Origin: Actinomadura nitritigenes
GTDB taxonomy: Bacteria > Actinomycetota > Actinomycetes > Streptosporangiales > Streptosporangiaceae
DNA length: 64,000 nucleotides
Direction of reading: 5' to 3'
NCBI RefSeq assembly: GCF_017573545.1
Contig: NZ_JAGEOK010000020.1
Span: 62,001 to 126,000, forward strand
A model generated the notes under the pieces. The model did no database searches. It saw nothing but the letters and a program-made list of their open reading frames with translations, and had not been told where the DNA came from. Positions 50,883-59,127 of the stretch are shown piece by piece. How positions within the stretch are numbered: position 1 is the stretch's first letter; each line of letters begins with the position of its first letter. The position numbers were made by a program, and so were the translations under genes.

Positions 50883-50924
50883 TCAGGAGCGGGGCGGGCC
50901 GAGGTTCGAGGTCCAGTACGCCAT
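50883..50924 (-). CDS. Possible 13-residue leader peptide with Tyr-Trp before the EamA gene
   Basis: An ATG seven bases after a TAGCGT box opens a 13-codon frame (MAYWTSNLGPPRS). It is followed by a near-perfect GGACC...GGTCC hairpin (50818-50845) before the transporter start. The tandem Tyr-Trp codons next to an aromatic gene suggest attenuation. It is too short to be sure of. Confidence 0.4.
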   Translation of the reverse strand: MAYWTSNLGPPRS

Positions 50925-50955
50925 GCCCGCGACGCTACCAGCTGCCCGCATCCGC

Positions 50956-51014
50956 GTTGACTTGCGGCGTGTCGCCCTCATCGGCGCCTCATGGGGGACA
51001 CGCCGCGAGTCAAC
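50956..51014. terminator. Hairpin after the DAHP synthase gene
   Basis: GTTGACTTGCGGCGTGTC and its complement form an 18-bp stem with one mismatch and a 23-base loop, 15 bases after the synthase stop. Confidence 0.7.
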
Positions 51015-51028
51015 CGGGTCGCGCGGGG

Positions 51029-52069
51029 TCAGGCGGGGACGGGGCCGGGGGCCGCGGTCAGCGTGCGGCCGACGATGGGCGGCAGGTCGCGCATGAGCTT
51101 GGCCAGCTCGCGCAGGTCGCCGTCCACCAGGGCCTGCGGGCCGTCGCACAGCGCGGTCTCCGGGTGCGGGTGCACGTCGATGATCACGCCGTCGGCGCCG
51201 ACCGCGACGGCCGCGCGGGTCAGCGGGAGCACCAGGTCGCGGCTGCCGCCCGAGTGCGACGGGTCCACGATCACCGGCAGGTGGGAGAGGCGCTGCGCCA
51301 CCGGGACCGCGGAGATGTCGAGGGTGTTGCGGGTGGCCTTCTCGAACGTGCGGATGCCGCGCTCGCACAGCACGATGTCGAGGTTGCCGCGCTGCGCGAC
51401 GTACTCGGCGGCCATCAGCCACTCCTCGATCGTGCCGTTCATGCCGCGCTTGAGCATCACCGGCTTGCCGGACTCGCCCGCGGCCTGCAGCAGCGCGAAG
51501 TTCTGCGCGTTGCGGGTGCCGATCTGCAGCATGTCGGCGTAGGACGCGACGAGCTCGACGTCCCCGGCGTCCACCACCTCGGTGACGATCGGCATGCCCG
51601 TCTCCTCCCGCACGTCCGCGAGGATGCGCAGGCCGGCCTCGCCGAGGCCCTGGAAGGCGTACGGCGACGTGCGGGGCTTGAACGCGCCGCCGCGCAGCAG
51701 GGTCGCGCCCGCCGCCTGCGCCATCTGCGCCGCGCCGAGCGTCTGCTCCGGGGTCTCCACCGCGCACGGGCCGGCGATCAGCGTCACCGTGCCCGGGCCG
51801 ATCGGCACGCCGCCGACCCGCACCACCGTGCGCTCGGCGTGGTGCTCGCGGCTCACCAGCTTGTAGGGGACGGAGATGCGCACCACGTCGGTCACCCCGC
51901 GCATCCCGCGCAGGTTCAGCGACCCGAACTGCTGGACGTCGCCGACGAGCCCGACGATGGTGCGTTCCACGCCGCGGCTGACGAACGCGTCGCCTCCCGC
52001 CGTCTCGACCAGTGAGACGACGGCGTTGATATCGGCTTCGGTGGCCTCCGGGGCCATGACGACGACCAT
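51029..52069 (-). CDS. aroF: 3-deoxy-D-arabino-heptulosonate 7-phosphate synthase (type I beta)
   Basis: The 346-residue enzyme makes DAHP from phosphoenolpyruvate and erythrose 4-phosphate, the first step to all aromatic amino acids. An N-terminal ferredoxin-like regulatory domain (about 1-70) is followed by the TIM barrel with IAGPCAVET, RGGAFKPRTSPYAFQG, KRGMNGT, VIVDPSHSGG and DVHPHPE, which include the PEP, phosphate and metal sites. ATG 52069 after GAGGAGAGG is preferred to the upstream ATG that overlaps that site. The gene is preceded by an aromatic leader peptide and terminator, so expression should respond to charged tRNA for Phe, Tyr or Trp. Confidence 0.95.
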   Translation of the reverse strand: MVVVMAPEATEADINAVVSLVETAGGDAFVSRGVERTIVGLVGDVQQFGSLNLRGMRGVTDVVRISVPYKLVSREHHAERTVVRVGGVPIGPGTVTLIAGPCAVETPEQTLGAAQMAQAAGATLLRGGAFKPRTSPYAFQGLGEAGLRILADVREETGMPIVTEVVDAGDVELVASYADMLQIGTRNAQNFALLQAAGESGKPVMLKRGMNGTIEEWLMAAEYVAQRGNLDIVLCERGIRTFEKATRNTLDISAVPVAQRLSHLPVIVDPSHSGGSRDLVLPLTRAAVAVGADGVIIDVHPHPETALCDGPQALVDGDLRELAKLMRDLPPIVGRTLTAAPGPVPA

Positions 52070-52145
52070 GGGTGTGCTGCCTCTCCTCATCACGCGGACC
52101 GCGCGCGGATCCGGCCGGATCCCGCGGACGACCCCCTGGAAACGA

Positions 52146-52180
52146 CGAGAGCCCCGGGCCGATGGGGCCCGGGGCTCTCG
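52146..52180 (-). terminator. Attenuator terminator in the DAHP synthase leader
   Basis: A perfect 15-bp stem (CGAGAGCCCCGGGCC) with a 5-base loop, followed on the minus strand by TCGTTTCC, lies 13 bases after the leader peptide stop and about 75 bases before the synthase start. Confidence 0.8.
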
Positions 52181-52192
52181 CCTTGTGGTCTG

Positions 52193-52261
52193 TCAGCGCA
52201 ACGTCTGGCAGACCAGCCGCCCGGGCTGGTCGAACCAGAAGAAATACACGATGTTGCGCAC
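52193..52261 (-). CDS. Aromatic leader peptide of the DAHP synthase gene
   Basis: A 22-codon frame from GTG contains Tyr-Phe-Phe-Trp-Phe in a row (codons 6-10). A TACGCT box six bases before the GTG makes a leaderless transcript likely. After the aromatic run come a GACCAGCC/GGCTGGTC hairpin inside the frame, a GGTCTG/CAGACC pairing across the stop, and then the terminator. This is the classic layout of transcription attenuation: ribosome stalling on aromatic codons would favour the antiterminator. It is too short for usual gene finders. Confidence 0.8.
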   Translation of the reverse strand: MRNIVYFFWFDQPGRLVCQTLR

Positions 52262-52349
52262 GGGCTCAGCGTAGCCGATGCGCGCCGCCGAATCCCGCAA
52301 GGCCCCCGAATATGGCTCAGCTCACGCCTGATGGCAGGATGGCGGCGTC

Positions 52350-52973
52350 ATGTCCCACCCCGAACCGTCCGCGCCGCAGCCGCGGGACCTGCCGCCAGGC
52401 CAGTACGTCCCCCGGGGCTGGCCGGTCCTCCACTACGGCCCGGTCCCCAAGTTCCGTCCCAAGGACTGGGACTTCCGGGTCTTCGGCGCGACCGCGTCGG
52501 GGGAGCAGCACCGGTGGAGCTGGGAGGAGTTCGACGCGCTGCCCCGGGTGCGCGCGGTCTCCGACTTCCACTGCGTCACCAAGTTCACGATCCCCGGCAA
52601 CGAGTGGGAGGGCGTCCCCGGCACGGCGATCGTCGAACTGGCGCCGCCCGCACCGGACGTGACGCACGTGATGGTGTGGGCGGAGTACGGCTACAGCGCC
52701 AACATCCGGATGAGCGACTTCCTCACCGACGGGACGATGTTCGCCACCCACCACGACGGCGAGCGGCTGACCGCCGACCACGGCTTCCCGATCCGGATCG
52801 TCGTCCCGCACCTGTACGCGTGGAAGAGCGTGAAGTGGGTCCGGGGCGTGGAGTACCTGGTGAAGGACCGCCGCGGGTTCTGGGAGGAGCGCGGCTACCA
52901 CAACGTCGCCGACCCCTGGTCCGAGCAGCGGTACTCCTACCAGGAGGACGAGGGCGAGGCCCCGCCCCTCTGA
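52350..52973 (+). CDS. Sulfite-oxidase-like molybdopterin oxidoreductase
   Basis: A 207-residue protein of the SUOX/YedY fold, the Mo-binding domain only. The probable Mo ligand is Cys75 in DFHCVTKF, followed by a WEGVPG-like loop; HGFPIRIVVPHLYAWKSVKWV is the other family block. There is no signal peptide or Tat motif, so unlike YedY it appears cytoplasmic. The substrate is unknown. A CAGGAT box lies nine bases before the ATG. Confidence 0.9.
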   Translation: MSHPEPSAPQPRDLPPGQYVPRGWPVLHYGPVPKFRPKDWDFRVFGATASGEQHRWSWEEFDALPRVRAVSDFHCVTKFTIPGNEWEGVPGTAIVELAPPAPDVTHVMVWAEYGYSANIRMSDFLTDGTMFATHHDGERLTADHGFPIRIVVPHLYAWKSVKWVRGVEYLVKDRRGFWEERGYHNVADPWSEQRYSYQEDEGEAPPL

Positions 52974-53036
52974 GCCGTGACCGGTCGGACACCGTCGTAA
53001 ATCGGCGACACACCGACCTGGGCGGAAGAAAACCGT

Positions 53037-53050
53037 TACCGTACGTTGTC
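53037..53050 (+). promoter_or_regulatory. Leaderless -10 box of the LytS-type kinase gene
   Basis: TACCGT lies eight bases before ATG 53051 with no ribosome site. Confidence 0.4.
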
Positions 53051-54490
53051 ATGGTCCTACCGTCCGTCGTGGACATCCTCGCGGGCGCCCTGGCCGCGGG
53101 CGCCGCCGCGGGCGCCGTCGCACTGCGCGGGCGGCTGCGGCCCCCGCGCCGCGCCCCCGGCGTCCCGGCGGAGCAGGCGGCGTTCGCGACACTGCACGCA
53201 CTCGCCCGCGTGGCGCCGCCGCTGCGCGGGGGGCTGACCCCCGGGTCGGCCGGCAAGGCGGCCCGGCACCTGCGGACCCTGCTCGGCGCCGAGGCCGTCG
53301 CGGTCGTGGGCGTCGCGACCGGCGACGACGACCCGTACGCCGACGATCCCCATGGCGACGACCTCCACGACGACGACCTCCACGACGATGGGTACGCCGG
53401 CGAACCGTACGCCGAGGACGCGTACGCCGGCGGAGACCGCGCTGCCGGCCCGCGTCCAGGCCGGGGCGAGGGCGCCGGAGACCCGCGGCCGGACGACGAC
53501 CCCGCCCCCCGGCTGCTGGCCTGGGACGGCGCCGGACGCGACGAGCACGCCGGCGACGCCGTCGCCCACGCGCTGCCCGTGCTCGCCTCCGGCCGCCCCC
53601 GCGTGATCGCCCCGGAGCTGCTCGGCTGCCGCGACCCGCTGTGCCGCGTCCGGGTCGCCATGGTCGCCCCGCTCACGATCGAAGGGCGCGTCGAGGCGAC
53701 CCTCGCCGCGTACTGGACCGGTCCGTCCGCCGCGCGCGTCCGCGCCGTCGGCGAGGCGGCCCGGCTGGTCACCGGCCAGCTCGAGCTGGCCCGGCTCGAC
53801 ACCGCCCGGATCCGGCTCGCCGAGGCCGAGATGCGGGCGTTGCGCGCGCAGATCTCCCCCCACTTCGTCTACAACTCGCTGACCACGATCGCCTCGTTCG
53901 TCCGCACCGACCCCGAGCGGGCCCGCGGCCTGCTGCTGGACTTCGCCGACTTCGCCCGCTACTCCTTCCGCGACCCGCGCGACTTCACCACCCTCGCCGA
54001 CGAGCTGCGCTCCATCGACCGGTACCTGCTGCTGGAGCGCGCCAGGTTCGGGGAGCGGCTGCGGTTCGACGTCCAGGTGGCACCCGAGGTACTGCCGGTC
54101 GCCGTCCCGTTCCTCGCCCTGCAGCCGCTGGTGGAGAACGCGATCCGGCACGGCATGAAGGGCACCCGCGGCCCCCTGCACATCTCGATCGTGGCGCGCG
54201 ACTCCGGAGCCGAGGCGGCGATCAGCATCGAGGACGACGGGGTCGGCATGGACCCCGAACGGCTCCAGGAGATCCTCGCCGCCCCGATCGGCCGCCCGGG
54301 CCCGACCGGGTGGGGGAGCGTCGCCACCCCGGACCGGCGCGGCGGCGGCATCGGGCTCGCCAACGTCGACGAGCGGATGCGCCAGGTCTATGGAGAGGAG
54401 TACGGCCTGACCGTCGAGACAGCGCTCGGAGCGGGAACGAAGGTCAGATTGCGCGTTCCGAAGTACCGTCCGGGCATCTTTCCGGACTGA
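53051..54490 (+). CDS. LytS/YehU-type sensor histidine kinase
   Basis: A 479-residue kinase with a single N-terminal hydrophobic segment (about 5-25) rather than the usual multi-helix sensor, a GAF-like region (about 45-250), the His_kinase box ISPHFVYNSLTT and an ATPase domain (QPLVENAIRHG, EDDGVGM, GGGIGLANVDERM). The GAF-like region is split by an insertion rich in Asp, His, Tyr and Gly (about 97-155) with repeats such as DDLHDD. It is followed by its LytTR partner and an SSS symporter, a layout like E. coli BtsS/BtsR, where the system controls carboxylate uptake. Confidence 0.9.
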   Translation: MVLPSVVDILAGALAAGAAAGAVALRGRLRPPRRAPGVPAEQAAFATLHALARVAPPLRGGLTPGSAGKAARHLRTLLGAEAVAVVGVATGDDDPYADDPHGDDLHDDDLHDDGYAGEPYAEDAYAGGDRAAGPRPGRGEGAGDPRPDDDPAPRLLAWDGAGRDEHAGDAVAHALPVLASGRPRVIAPELLGCRDPLCRVRVAMVAPLTIEGRVEATLAAYWTGPSAARVRAVGEAARLVTGQLELARLDTARIRLAEAEMRALRAQISPHFVYNSLTTIASFVRTDPERARGLLLDFADFARYSFRDPRDFTTLADELRSIDRYLLLERARFGERLRFDVQVAPEVLPVAVPFLALQPLVENAIRHGMKGTRGPLHISIVARDSGAEAAISIEDDGVGMDPERLQEILAAPIGRPGPTGWGSVATPDRRGGGIGLANVDERMRQVYGEEYGLTVETALGAGTKVRLRVPKYRPGIFPD

Positions 54491-54566
54491 GCGTCCGCAC
54501 GCCGGTGCGGTACTCACTTTTCGGAACCGATTGCGGACAGACGGTAATCACGGCAAAGTCGCCATC

Positions 54567-55367
54567 ATGCTGCACGTCCTTGCCGTCGACGATGAGCGCC
54601 CCGCCCTGGAGGAACTGGTCCACCTGCTCCGCGAGGACCCGAGGATCGGGAGGGTCACCGGCGCGGAGGACGCCTCGTCCGCGCTGCGCGACCTGAGCCG
54701 GATGCTCGTCGAGGGCGAGCGCCTGGACGCGGTGTTCCTGGACATCCGGATGCCCGGGCTCGACGGCCTGGACTTCACCCGGCTGCTGACCGGCTTCGCC
54801 GCGCCCCCGCACGTCGTGTTCGTCACCGCGCACGACGACTGCGCCGTCACCGCCTACGAGCTCGGCGCGCTCGACTACCTGCTCAAGCCGGTCCGGCCGG
54901 AGCGGCTCGCCGAGGCGGTCCGGCGGGTCGCGCGGGCCGTGTCGCGGACCGGGCCGCAGGGCGAGGACGCCCCCGGCGCGGGCGCCGACGACGAGATGAT
55001 CCCGGTGGAGCTGGGCGGCCGGACCCGGCTGGTGTCGCGGCGGACCGTCACCCACGTGGAGGCGCAGGGCGACTACGTCCGGCTGCACACCGCCGACGGC
55101 GGCTACCTGGTGCGGATGCCGCTGACGGCGCTGACGAAGCGGTGGGAGGGCGCCGGGTTCATCCGGATCCACCGCAGCACGCTCGTCGCGTCCGCGCACA
55201 TCACCGAGCTGCGCTTCGACGGCGGCCGCGCCGCGGTGCAGATCGGCGACGCGCTGCTGCCGGTGAGCCGCCGGCACACCCGCGAGGTCCGCGACCTGCT
55301 GGTGCGCCGGTTCCACCACGCGCCGGGCGGCGCGGGCGGCGGGGCCGACGGCGGCGGCCATGGCTGA
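54567..55367 (+). CDS. LytTR-family response regulator
   Basis: A 266-residue regulator: receiver with LAVDDERPAL and phosphorylated Asp in VFLDIRMPG, Lys in DYLLKPVRP, then a LytTR DNA-binding domain (VTHVEAQGDYVRLHT, FIRIHRSTLV). LytTR proteins bind direct repeats ahead of target genes. I chose ATG 54567; an earlier GTG at 54531 lies in the intergenic region. The end overlaps the next gene by eight bases. The likely target is the symporter operon beside it. Confidence 0.93.
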   Translation: MLHVLAVDDERPALEELVHLLREDPRIGRVTGAEDASSALRDLSRMLVEGERLDAVFLDIRMPGLDGLDFTRLLTGFAAPPHVVFVTAHDDCAVTAYELGALDYLLKPVRPERLAEAVRRVARAVSRTGPQGEDAPGAGADDEMIPVELGGRTRLVSRRTVTHVEAQGDYVRLHTADGGYLVRMPLTALTKRWEGAGFIRIHRSTLVASAHITELRFDGGRAAVQIGDALLPVSRRHTREVRDLLVRRFHHAPGGAGGGADGGGHG

Positions 55368-55839
55368 CCCGCGCCCGGCACCGGACCCGGCACCGCCGGA
55401 GGGCGGCGCGCCGGCGGCGGCCCCCGAGCCCGCCGGCGAGGACCCGCCCGACACAGACCCGCCCGACTCAGACCCGCCCGACTCAGACCCGTACGACACG
55501 GACCCGTCCGGCACGGACCCGTCCGGCACCGGGCCGTCCGGGACCGCCACCGCCCGGGTCCGGGGCGCGCCCGGACGGCCCGACGTGCGCGAGCTCGTCC
55601 GCGTCCAGTTACGGATCGCCCTGCAGACCGCCGCGATCGTCCTGACGGTGACCGCGGCGATCCCCGCCCTCCTCGCCCTCGCCCGGGACCTCGACGGGAC
55701 CCGGCCCCTCGGCCTCCCGCCGTCGTGGCTGCTGCCGGTCCTCGGCGTCCAGCCGCTGTGGGTGATCGCCGCCCTCGTGCACCTGCACCGCGCCGAACGC
55801 GCCGAACACGACCATACGAGGCCGGCGGGCCGGGCGTGA
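55360..55839 (+). CDS. Small membrane protein upstream of the symporter
   Basis: The 159-residue protein has an N-terminal acidic repeat tract (about 25-60: DPPDSD, DPSGTD) and two membrane helices (about 87-108 and 120-142). Its place directly before an ActP-type symporter, overlapped by GTGA, recalls the small DUF485-type partners of such symporters. The sequence itself is too diverged for me to confirm that family. Confidence 0.75.
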   Translation: MADPRPAPDPAPPEGGAPAAAPEPAGEDPPDTDPPDSDPPDSDPYDTDPSGTDPSGTGPSGTATARVRGAPGRPDVRELVRVQLRIALQTAAIVLTVTAAIPALLALARDLDGTRPLGLPPSWLLPVLGVQPLWVIAALVHLHRAERAEHDHTRPAGRA

Positions 55840-57554
55840 CAGCCCCGGCGGCGCCGGCCGCGCTCACCTCCCTGGCCGTGGTCCTGGCGCTGACCGCGGC
55901 CCTCGGCGCGCACGGCCGCCGCTCCGCCCGCACCGCCTCCGACTTCCTCGTCGCCTCCCAGGGCGTCACCCCCCTCCGGAACGCCACCGCGATCGGCGGC
56001 GAGTACATCTCCGCCGCGGCCTACCTCGGCACCGCCGGGCTCGTCCTCGCCCACGGCACCGGCACGCTGTGGCTGCCGGTCGGCGCCACCGCCGGACACG
56101 TCCTGCTGCTGGCCTTCGTCACCGCCCCGCTGCGCCGCTCCGGCGCCTACACGGTCTCCGACTTCGCCGAGTGGCGGCTCGGGTCCGACGCCGTCCGCCG
56201 CGCCGTCACCTGCTGCGTCTGCTGCGTCGGCTGGTTCTACCTGCTGCCCCAGTTCCAGGGCGCCGGCGTGACCCTGCGGGTGCTGACCGGCGCCCCCGTC
56301 TGGACGGGCTGGGCCGTGATCGTGGTCATGGCGGTCGGCCTCGTCGCGTCCGGCGGCATGCGCGGCATCACCGCCGTCCAGGCCGCGCAGTTCTGGATCA
56401 AGCTGGTCGCCGTCGCCCTCCCCGCCGTCGCGCTGCTCGCGATCTGGCACGCCGGCGGCGGCGAGGCCCCCGCCGAGGACCGGCCGGTGCGCTTCGAGCG
56501 CACGACCCGCGTCCACGTGCACACGGGCGCCACCGTGATCGTCCGCCAGGCCGTGACCGTCACCGCCACGGGACGGCTCGACGGCGTCCGCCGCGACCGC
56601 GCCGCCGTGTCCCTGCCCCCGGGGCCGCACACCGCCGGGGGCGGCACCGAACTCGTGTTCCCGCGAGGAGCCGCCGTCCCGCGCGCCGAACGCCTCACCG
56701 CCCCCGCCGACGGGATGTGGGCCGTCCCGTCCGGCCGCCCCACCTGGCGCGGCCTCTACACCACCTACTCGACGCTGCTCGGCGTCCTCCTCGGGACGAT
56801 GGGCCTGCCCCACATCCTGATGCGCTTCTACACCAGCACCTCCGGGCGGGCCGCCCGCCGCACCGCCGCGCTCGTCCCCGGCCTGCTCGCCCTCTTCTAC
56901 GTCTTCCCGGCCCTCTACGGCACGCTCGGCCGCATCTACACCCCCGAACTGCTGATGACCGGCGACATCGACGCCGCCATGCTGGTGCTGCCGCTCAGGG
57001 CCGCCCCCGGCCTGCCCGGCGCGCTGCTGGCCGGGGTCGTCGCCGCCGGCGCGTTCGCCGCGTTCATCGCCACCTCCTGCGGCCTCGTCGTCGCCATCGC
57101 CGGGACCGTCACCCAGCGCATGCGGCACCGCGACGGTGTCACCGCGTTCCGCATCGGCGTGGTCCTGGCGCTGGCCGCCCCGCTCGCCGTGCTCCCCGCC
57201 ATCGGCCCCCGCGAGGCCGCCGAACTCGTCGTCATGGCGCTGTGCGTGTCGGCGTGCTCGCTGTGCCCGCTGCTCGTCCTCGGGATCTGGTGGCGGGGGC
57301 TGACCGCCGCCGGCGCCCTCGCCGGCGTCGTCACCGGCGGCGGGCTCACCGTCGCCGCGGGCGTCGCCCGGCTCTCCTGCGGCCCCCGCGCCGGCTGGAC
57401 CGCGGCGCTGCTCGCCCAGCCCTCCCTGGCCGTCGCCCCCGCCGCGTTCGCCGTCATGATCACGGTGTCGCTGCTCACCCGCCGCCGCGTGCCGCGCCGC
57501 ACCGACGGCGTCATGGCCCGGATGCACCTTCCCGGGCCCGCCGCCGCCCGCTGA
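55836..57554 (+). CDS. Sodium/solute symporter (SSS family, ActP-like)
   Basis: A 572-residue symporter with about 13 membrane helices. NATAIGGEYISAAAYLGTAG is the substrate/Na+ region of the acetate-type permeases, and SDFAEWRLGSDAVRR follows. A hydrophilic insertion of about 90 residues (about 210-300) lies between helices, seen in some actinobacterial ActP homologues. The GTG start overlaps the stop of the small membrane protein. It probably imports acetate, pyruvate or another monocarboxylate under control of the LytS/LytTR pair; the substrate is inference. Confidence 0.9.
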   Translation: MTAPAAPAALTSLAVVLALTAALGAHGRRSARTASDFLVASQGVTPLRNATAIGGEYISAAAYLGTAGLVLAHGTGTLWLPVGATAGHVLLLAFVTAPLRRSGAYTVSDFAEWRLGSDAVRRAVTCCVCCVGWFYLLPQFQGAGVTLRVLTGAPVWTGWAVIVVMAVGLVASGGMRGITAVQAAQFWIKLVAVALPAVALLAIWHAGGGEAPAEDRPVRFERTTRVHVHTGATVIVRQAVTVTATGRLDGVRRDRAAVSLPPGPHTAGGGTELVFPRGAAVPRAERLTAPADGMWAVPSGRPTWRGLYTTYSTLLGVLLGTMGLPHILMRFYTSTSGRAARRTAALVPGLLALFYVFPALYGTLGRIYTPELLMTGDIDAAMLVLPLRAAPGLPGALLAGVVAAGAFAAFIATSCGLVVAIAGTVTQRMRHRDGVTAFRIGVVLALAAPLAVLPAIGPREAAELVVMALCVSACSLCPLLVLGIWWRGLTAAGALAGVVTGGGLTVAAGVARLSCGPRAGWTAALLAQPSLAVAPAAFAVMITVSLLTRRRVPRRTDGVMARMHLPGPAAAR

Positions 57555-57864
57555 GCGCCCGCGGAACCGGACGCCGCCCCGGGCCGTGAATTTCCCACCT
57601 GACCGCTCACCGCCGTGTGGACCGTTCCTATATGTCGGCCCGCCCGCTCGTCCCGCGGAACCGACCGCTCGCCGGACGGCTACCCTCCGCATAACTCCGA
57701 CTACTAACCGTTTACCGAGCCTTGTGTTTTCGGGGTGCCGATCGGAGGCATCGGACCTCTAGTGTTCTCAGTGGCACCACACGCCACACCGCTTCGGAGG
57801 AGCGGGCGGACGGACCGGACGGCACCCCCGTCCACCGCCGCGAAACCTCCCACAACAGCAAACC
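57555..57864. other. Gene-free stretch after the symporter
   Basis: No reading frame is convincing. The stretch 57620-57780 is less GC-rich than its surroundings, with TATATG and CTAGTGT boxes, so it may hold a promoter, perhaps for a plus-strand RNA ending at the U-tailed terminator. Confidence 0.45.
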
Positions 57865-58000
57865 CGGAGATCCGGCGGGCGCCAGTCGAACGCCGGATCG
57901 TGAGTCGCCGGGTCCCGTACCGGGGGGGTGGGACCCGACGGCCTGTGGCTCGGGCGTCGTCGAACAGTCGGGGGGTTGTTCGGCGACGCCCGGGTCCTTT
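57865..58000 (-). ncRNA. 6C-type small RNA (B11-like)
   Basis: On the minus strand two stem-loops follow each other: 57992-57951, a 16-bp stem with one mismatch and loop ACCCCCCGAC, and 57937-57909, an 8-bp stem with loop ACCCCCCCGGTAC. Two neighbouring hairpins with runs of at least six C in the loops define the actinobacterial 6C RNA motif (B11 in M. tuberculosis). A third GC hairpin (57899-57869) followed by GGGTTTGCTGTT may end it. In mycobacteria the C-rich loops pair with ribosome sites of target mRNAs. Confidence 0.65.
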
Positions 58001-58006
58001 TTATTT
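57951..58006 (+). terminator. Plus-strand terminator overlapping the 6C RNA
   Basis: Read on the plus strand, the same 16-bp stem is followed by TTTTTATTT, one of the few true U-tails in this window. It may end transcripts coming from the symporter operon about 400 bases upstream or from an unseen RNA between them. Confidence 0.55.
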
Positions 58007-58232
58007 GCTTCGCCCTTGGCGTCAGGCGCTGGAGCGCCTTCCTCCGGCGGGCGAAGCGGCGATCGCAGCATCGCTCCGACTCGCCCTGGGGGCTCGCTGC
58101 GCGATCGGATTCTCGCTCCGCTCGAATCCGGCTTCGCACGCGATCGCAACGCGCGGGTCGTCGCCGGGCGCGGTTACGGACGATCATCTGACGGTTCGTT
58201 GCGGCTGATCCCGGCTGAGGTCTCGCGGCGCG

Positions 58233-59084
58233 CTAGTCGCCCCTCAGGCGCTTGAGGGTCGCGATGTCCTTGGCGTGGGGTTCGGGGGCGCGGCCGGGGG
58301 TCTCGATGATGAAGGGGACGCCGGCCACGGCGGGGTGCCGGAAGAGTTCGGCGAAGGGCTGCTCGCCGATCTGCCCGGCGCCGATGTTCTCGTGGCGGTC
58401 CTTGGCGGAGCCGCAGGCGTCCTTGGAGTCGTTGGCGTGGACGAGCTTGAGGCGGCCCTCGCCGACGGTGGCGACCAGGGCGTCCATGGTGTCCTTGACG
58501 CCGCCTGGCGCGGCGAGGTCGTGGCCCGCGGCGAACGCGTGGCAGGTGTCGAAGCAGACGCCGAGCCTCGGATGGTGGTCGAGGCGGTCGAAGAACGGGC
58601 CGAGGTCCTGGACCTTGGCGCACAGCATCTTGCCCTGGCCCGCCATCGGCTCCAGGAGGAGGTCGGGGCCGTCCTCGGGGATCTCCTCCAGCAGCGGCAG
58701 CACGTGCTCGCGGACCTGGGCCATGGCCGCGTCGTAGCTCTGGCTGACGGCGGAGCCGGTGTGGACGACCACGCCGCGGGCGCCGATCGCGCGGCCGCGG
58801 ACGAGGGAGTGCCGGACGGTCGCGATCGACTTGGCGAGGGTCTCCTCGCTGGGCGAGCCGAAGTTGACCAGGTACGGGGCGTGCACGTAGACGGCGACGT
58901 CGGTGCGCGCCAGGAGCTCGGCGTCCTCGGCGGGCCTGCCCTCGGGCAGCGCCCACCCGCGCGGGTTGGCGACGAAGACCTGGATCGCCTCGGCGCCGAT
59001 CTCGGCGGCGTACTTCAGGCCGCCGGTGGCGAGCCCGCCGGCCACGGGAACGTGCGCCCCGACGGGGCTCTGCGGTGCGGTCAT
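58233..59084 (-). CDS. nfo: Endonuclease IV (AP endonuclease, Nfo)
   Basis: The 283-residue enzyme cuts DNA at abasic sites during base excision repair. Metal-site blocks are visible: AHVPVAGGL at the start, VVVHTGS, LLLEPMAG, GVCFDTCHAFAAG, LVHANDSKDACGS with DRHENIG, and FIIETPG. The gene is monocistronic with a TAGGCT box nine bases before ATG. Confidence 0.95.
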   Translation of the reverse strand: MTAPQSPVGAHVPVAGGLATGGLKYAAEIGAEAIQVFVANPRGWALPEGRPAEDAELLARTDVAVYVHAPYLVNFGSPSEETLAKSIATVRHSLVRGRAIGARGVVVHTGSAVSQSYDAAMAQVREHVLPLLEEIPEDGPDLLLEPMAGQGKMLCAKVQDLGPFFDRLDHHPRLGVCFDTCHAFAAGHDLAAPGGVKDTMDALVATVGEGRLKLVHANDSKDACGSAKDRHENIGAGQIGEQPFAELFRHPAVAGVPFIIETPGRAPEPHAKDIATLKRLRGD

Positions 59085-59127
59085 AGGCCGTTCAGCCTAG
59101 CCGCCGGATCCGACCGTCCGGACCCGC

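Noticed and set aside
58020..58232. Repeated GCGATCG and CGCTCC words suggested a binding-site cluster.
   Set aside because: Such words are common in GC-rich intergenic DNA; spacing is irregular and no site family is recognised.
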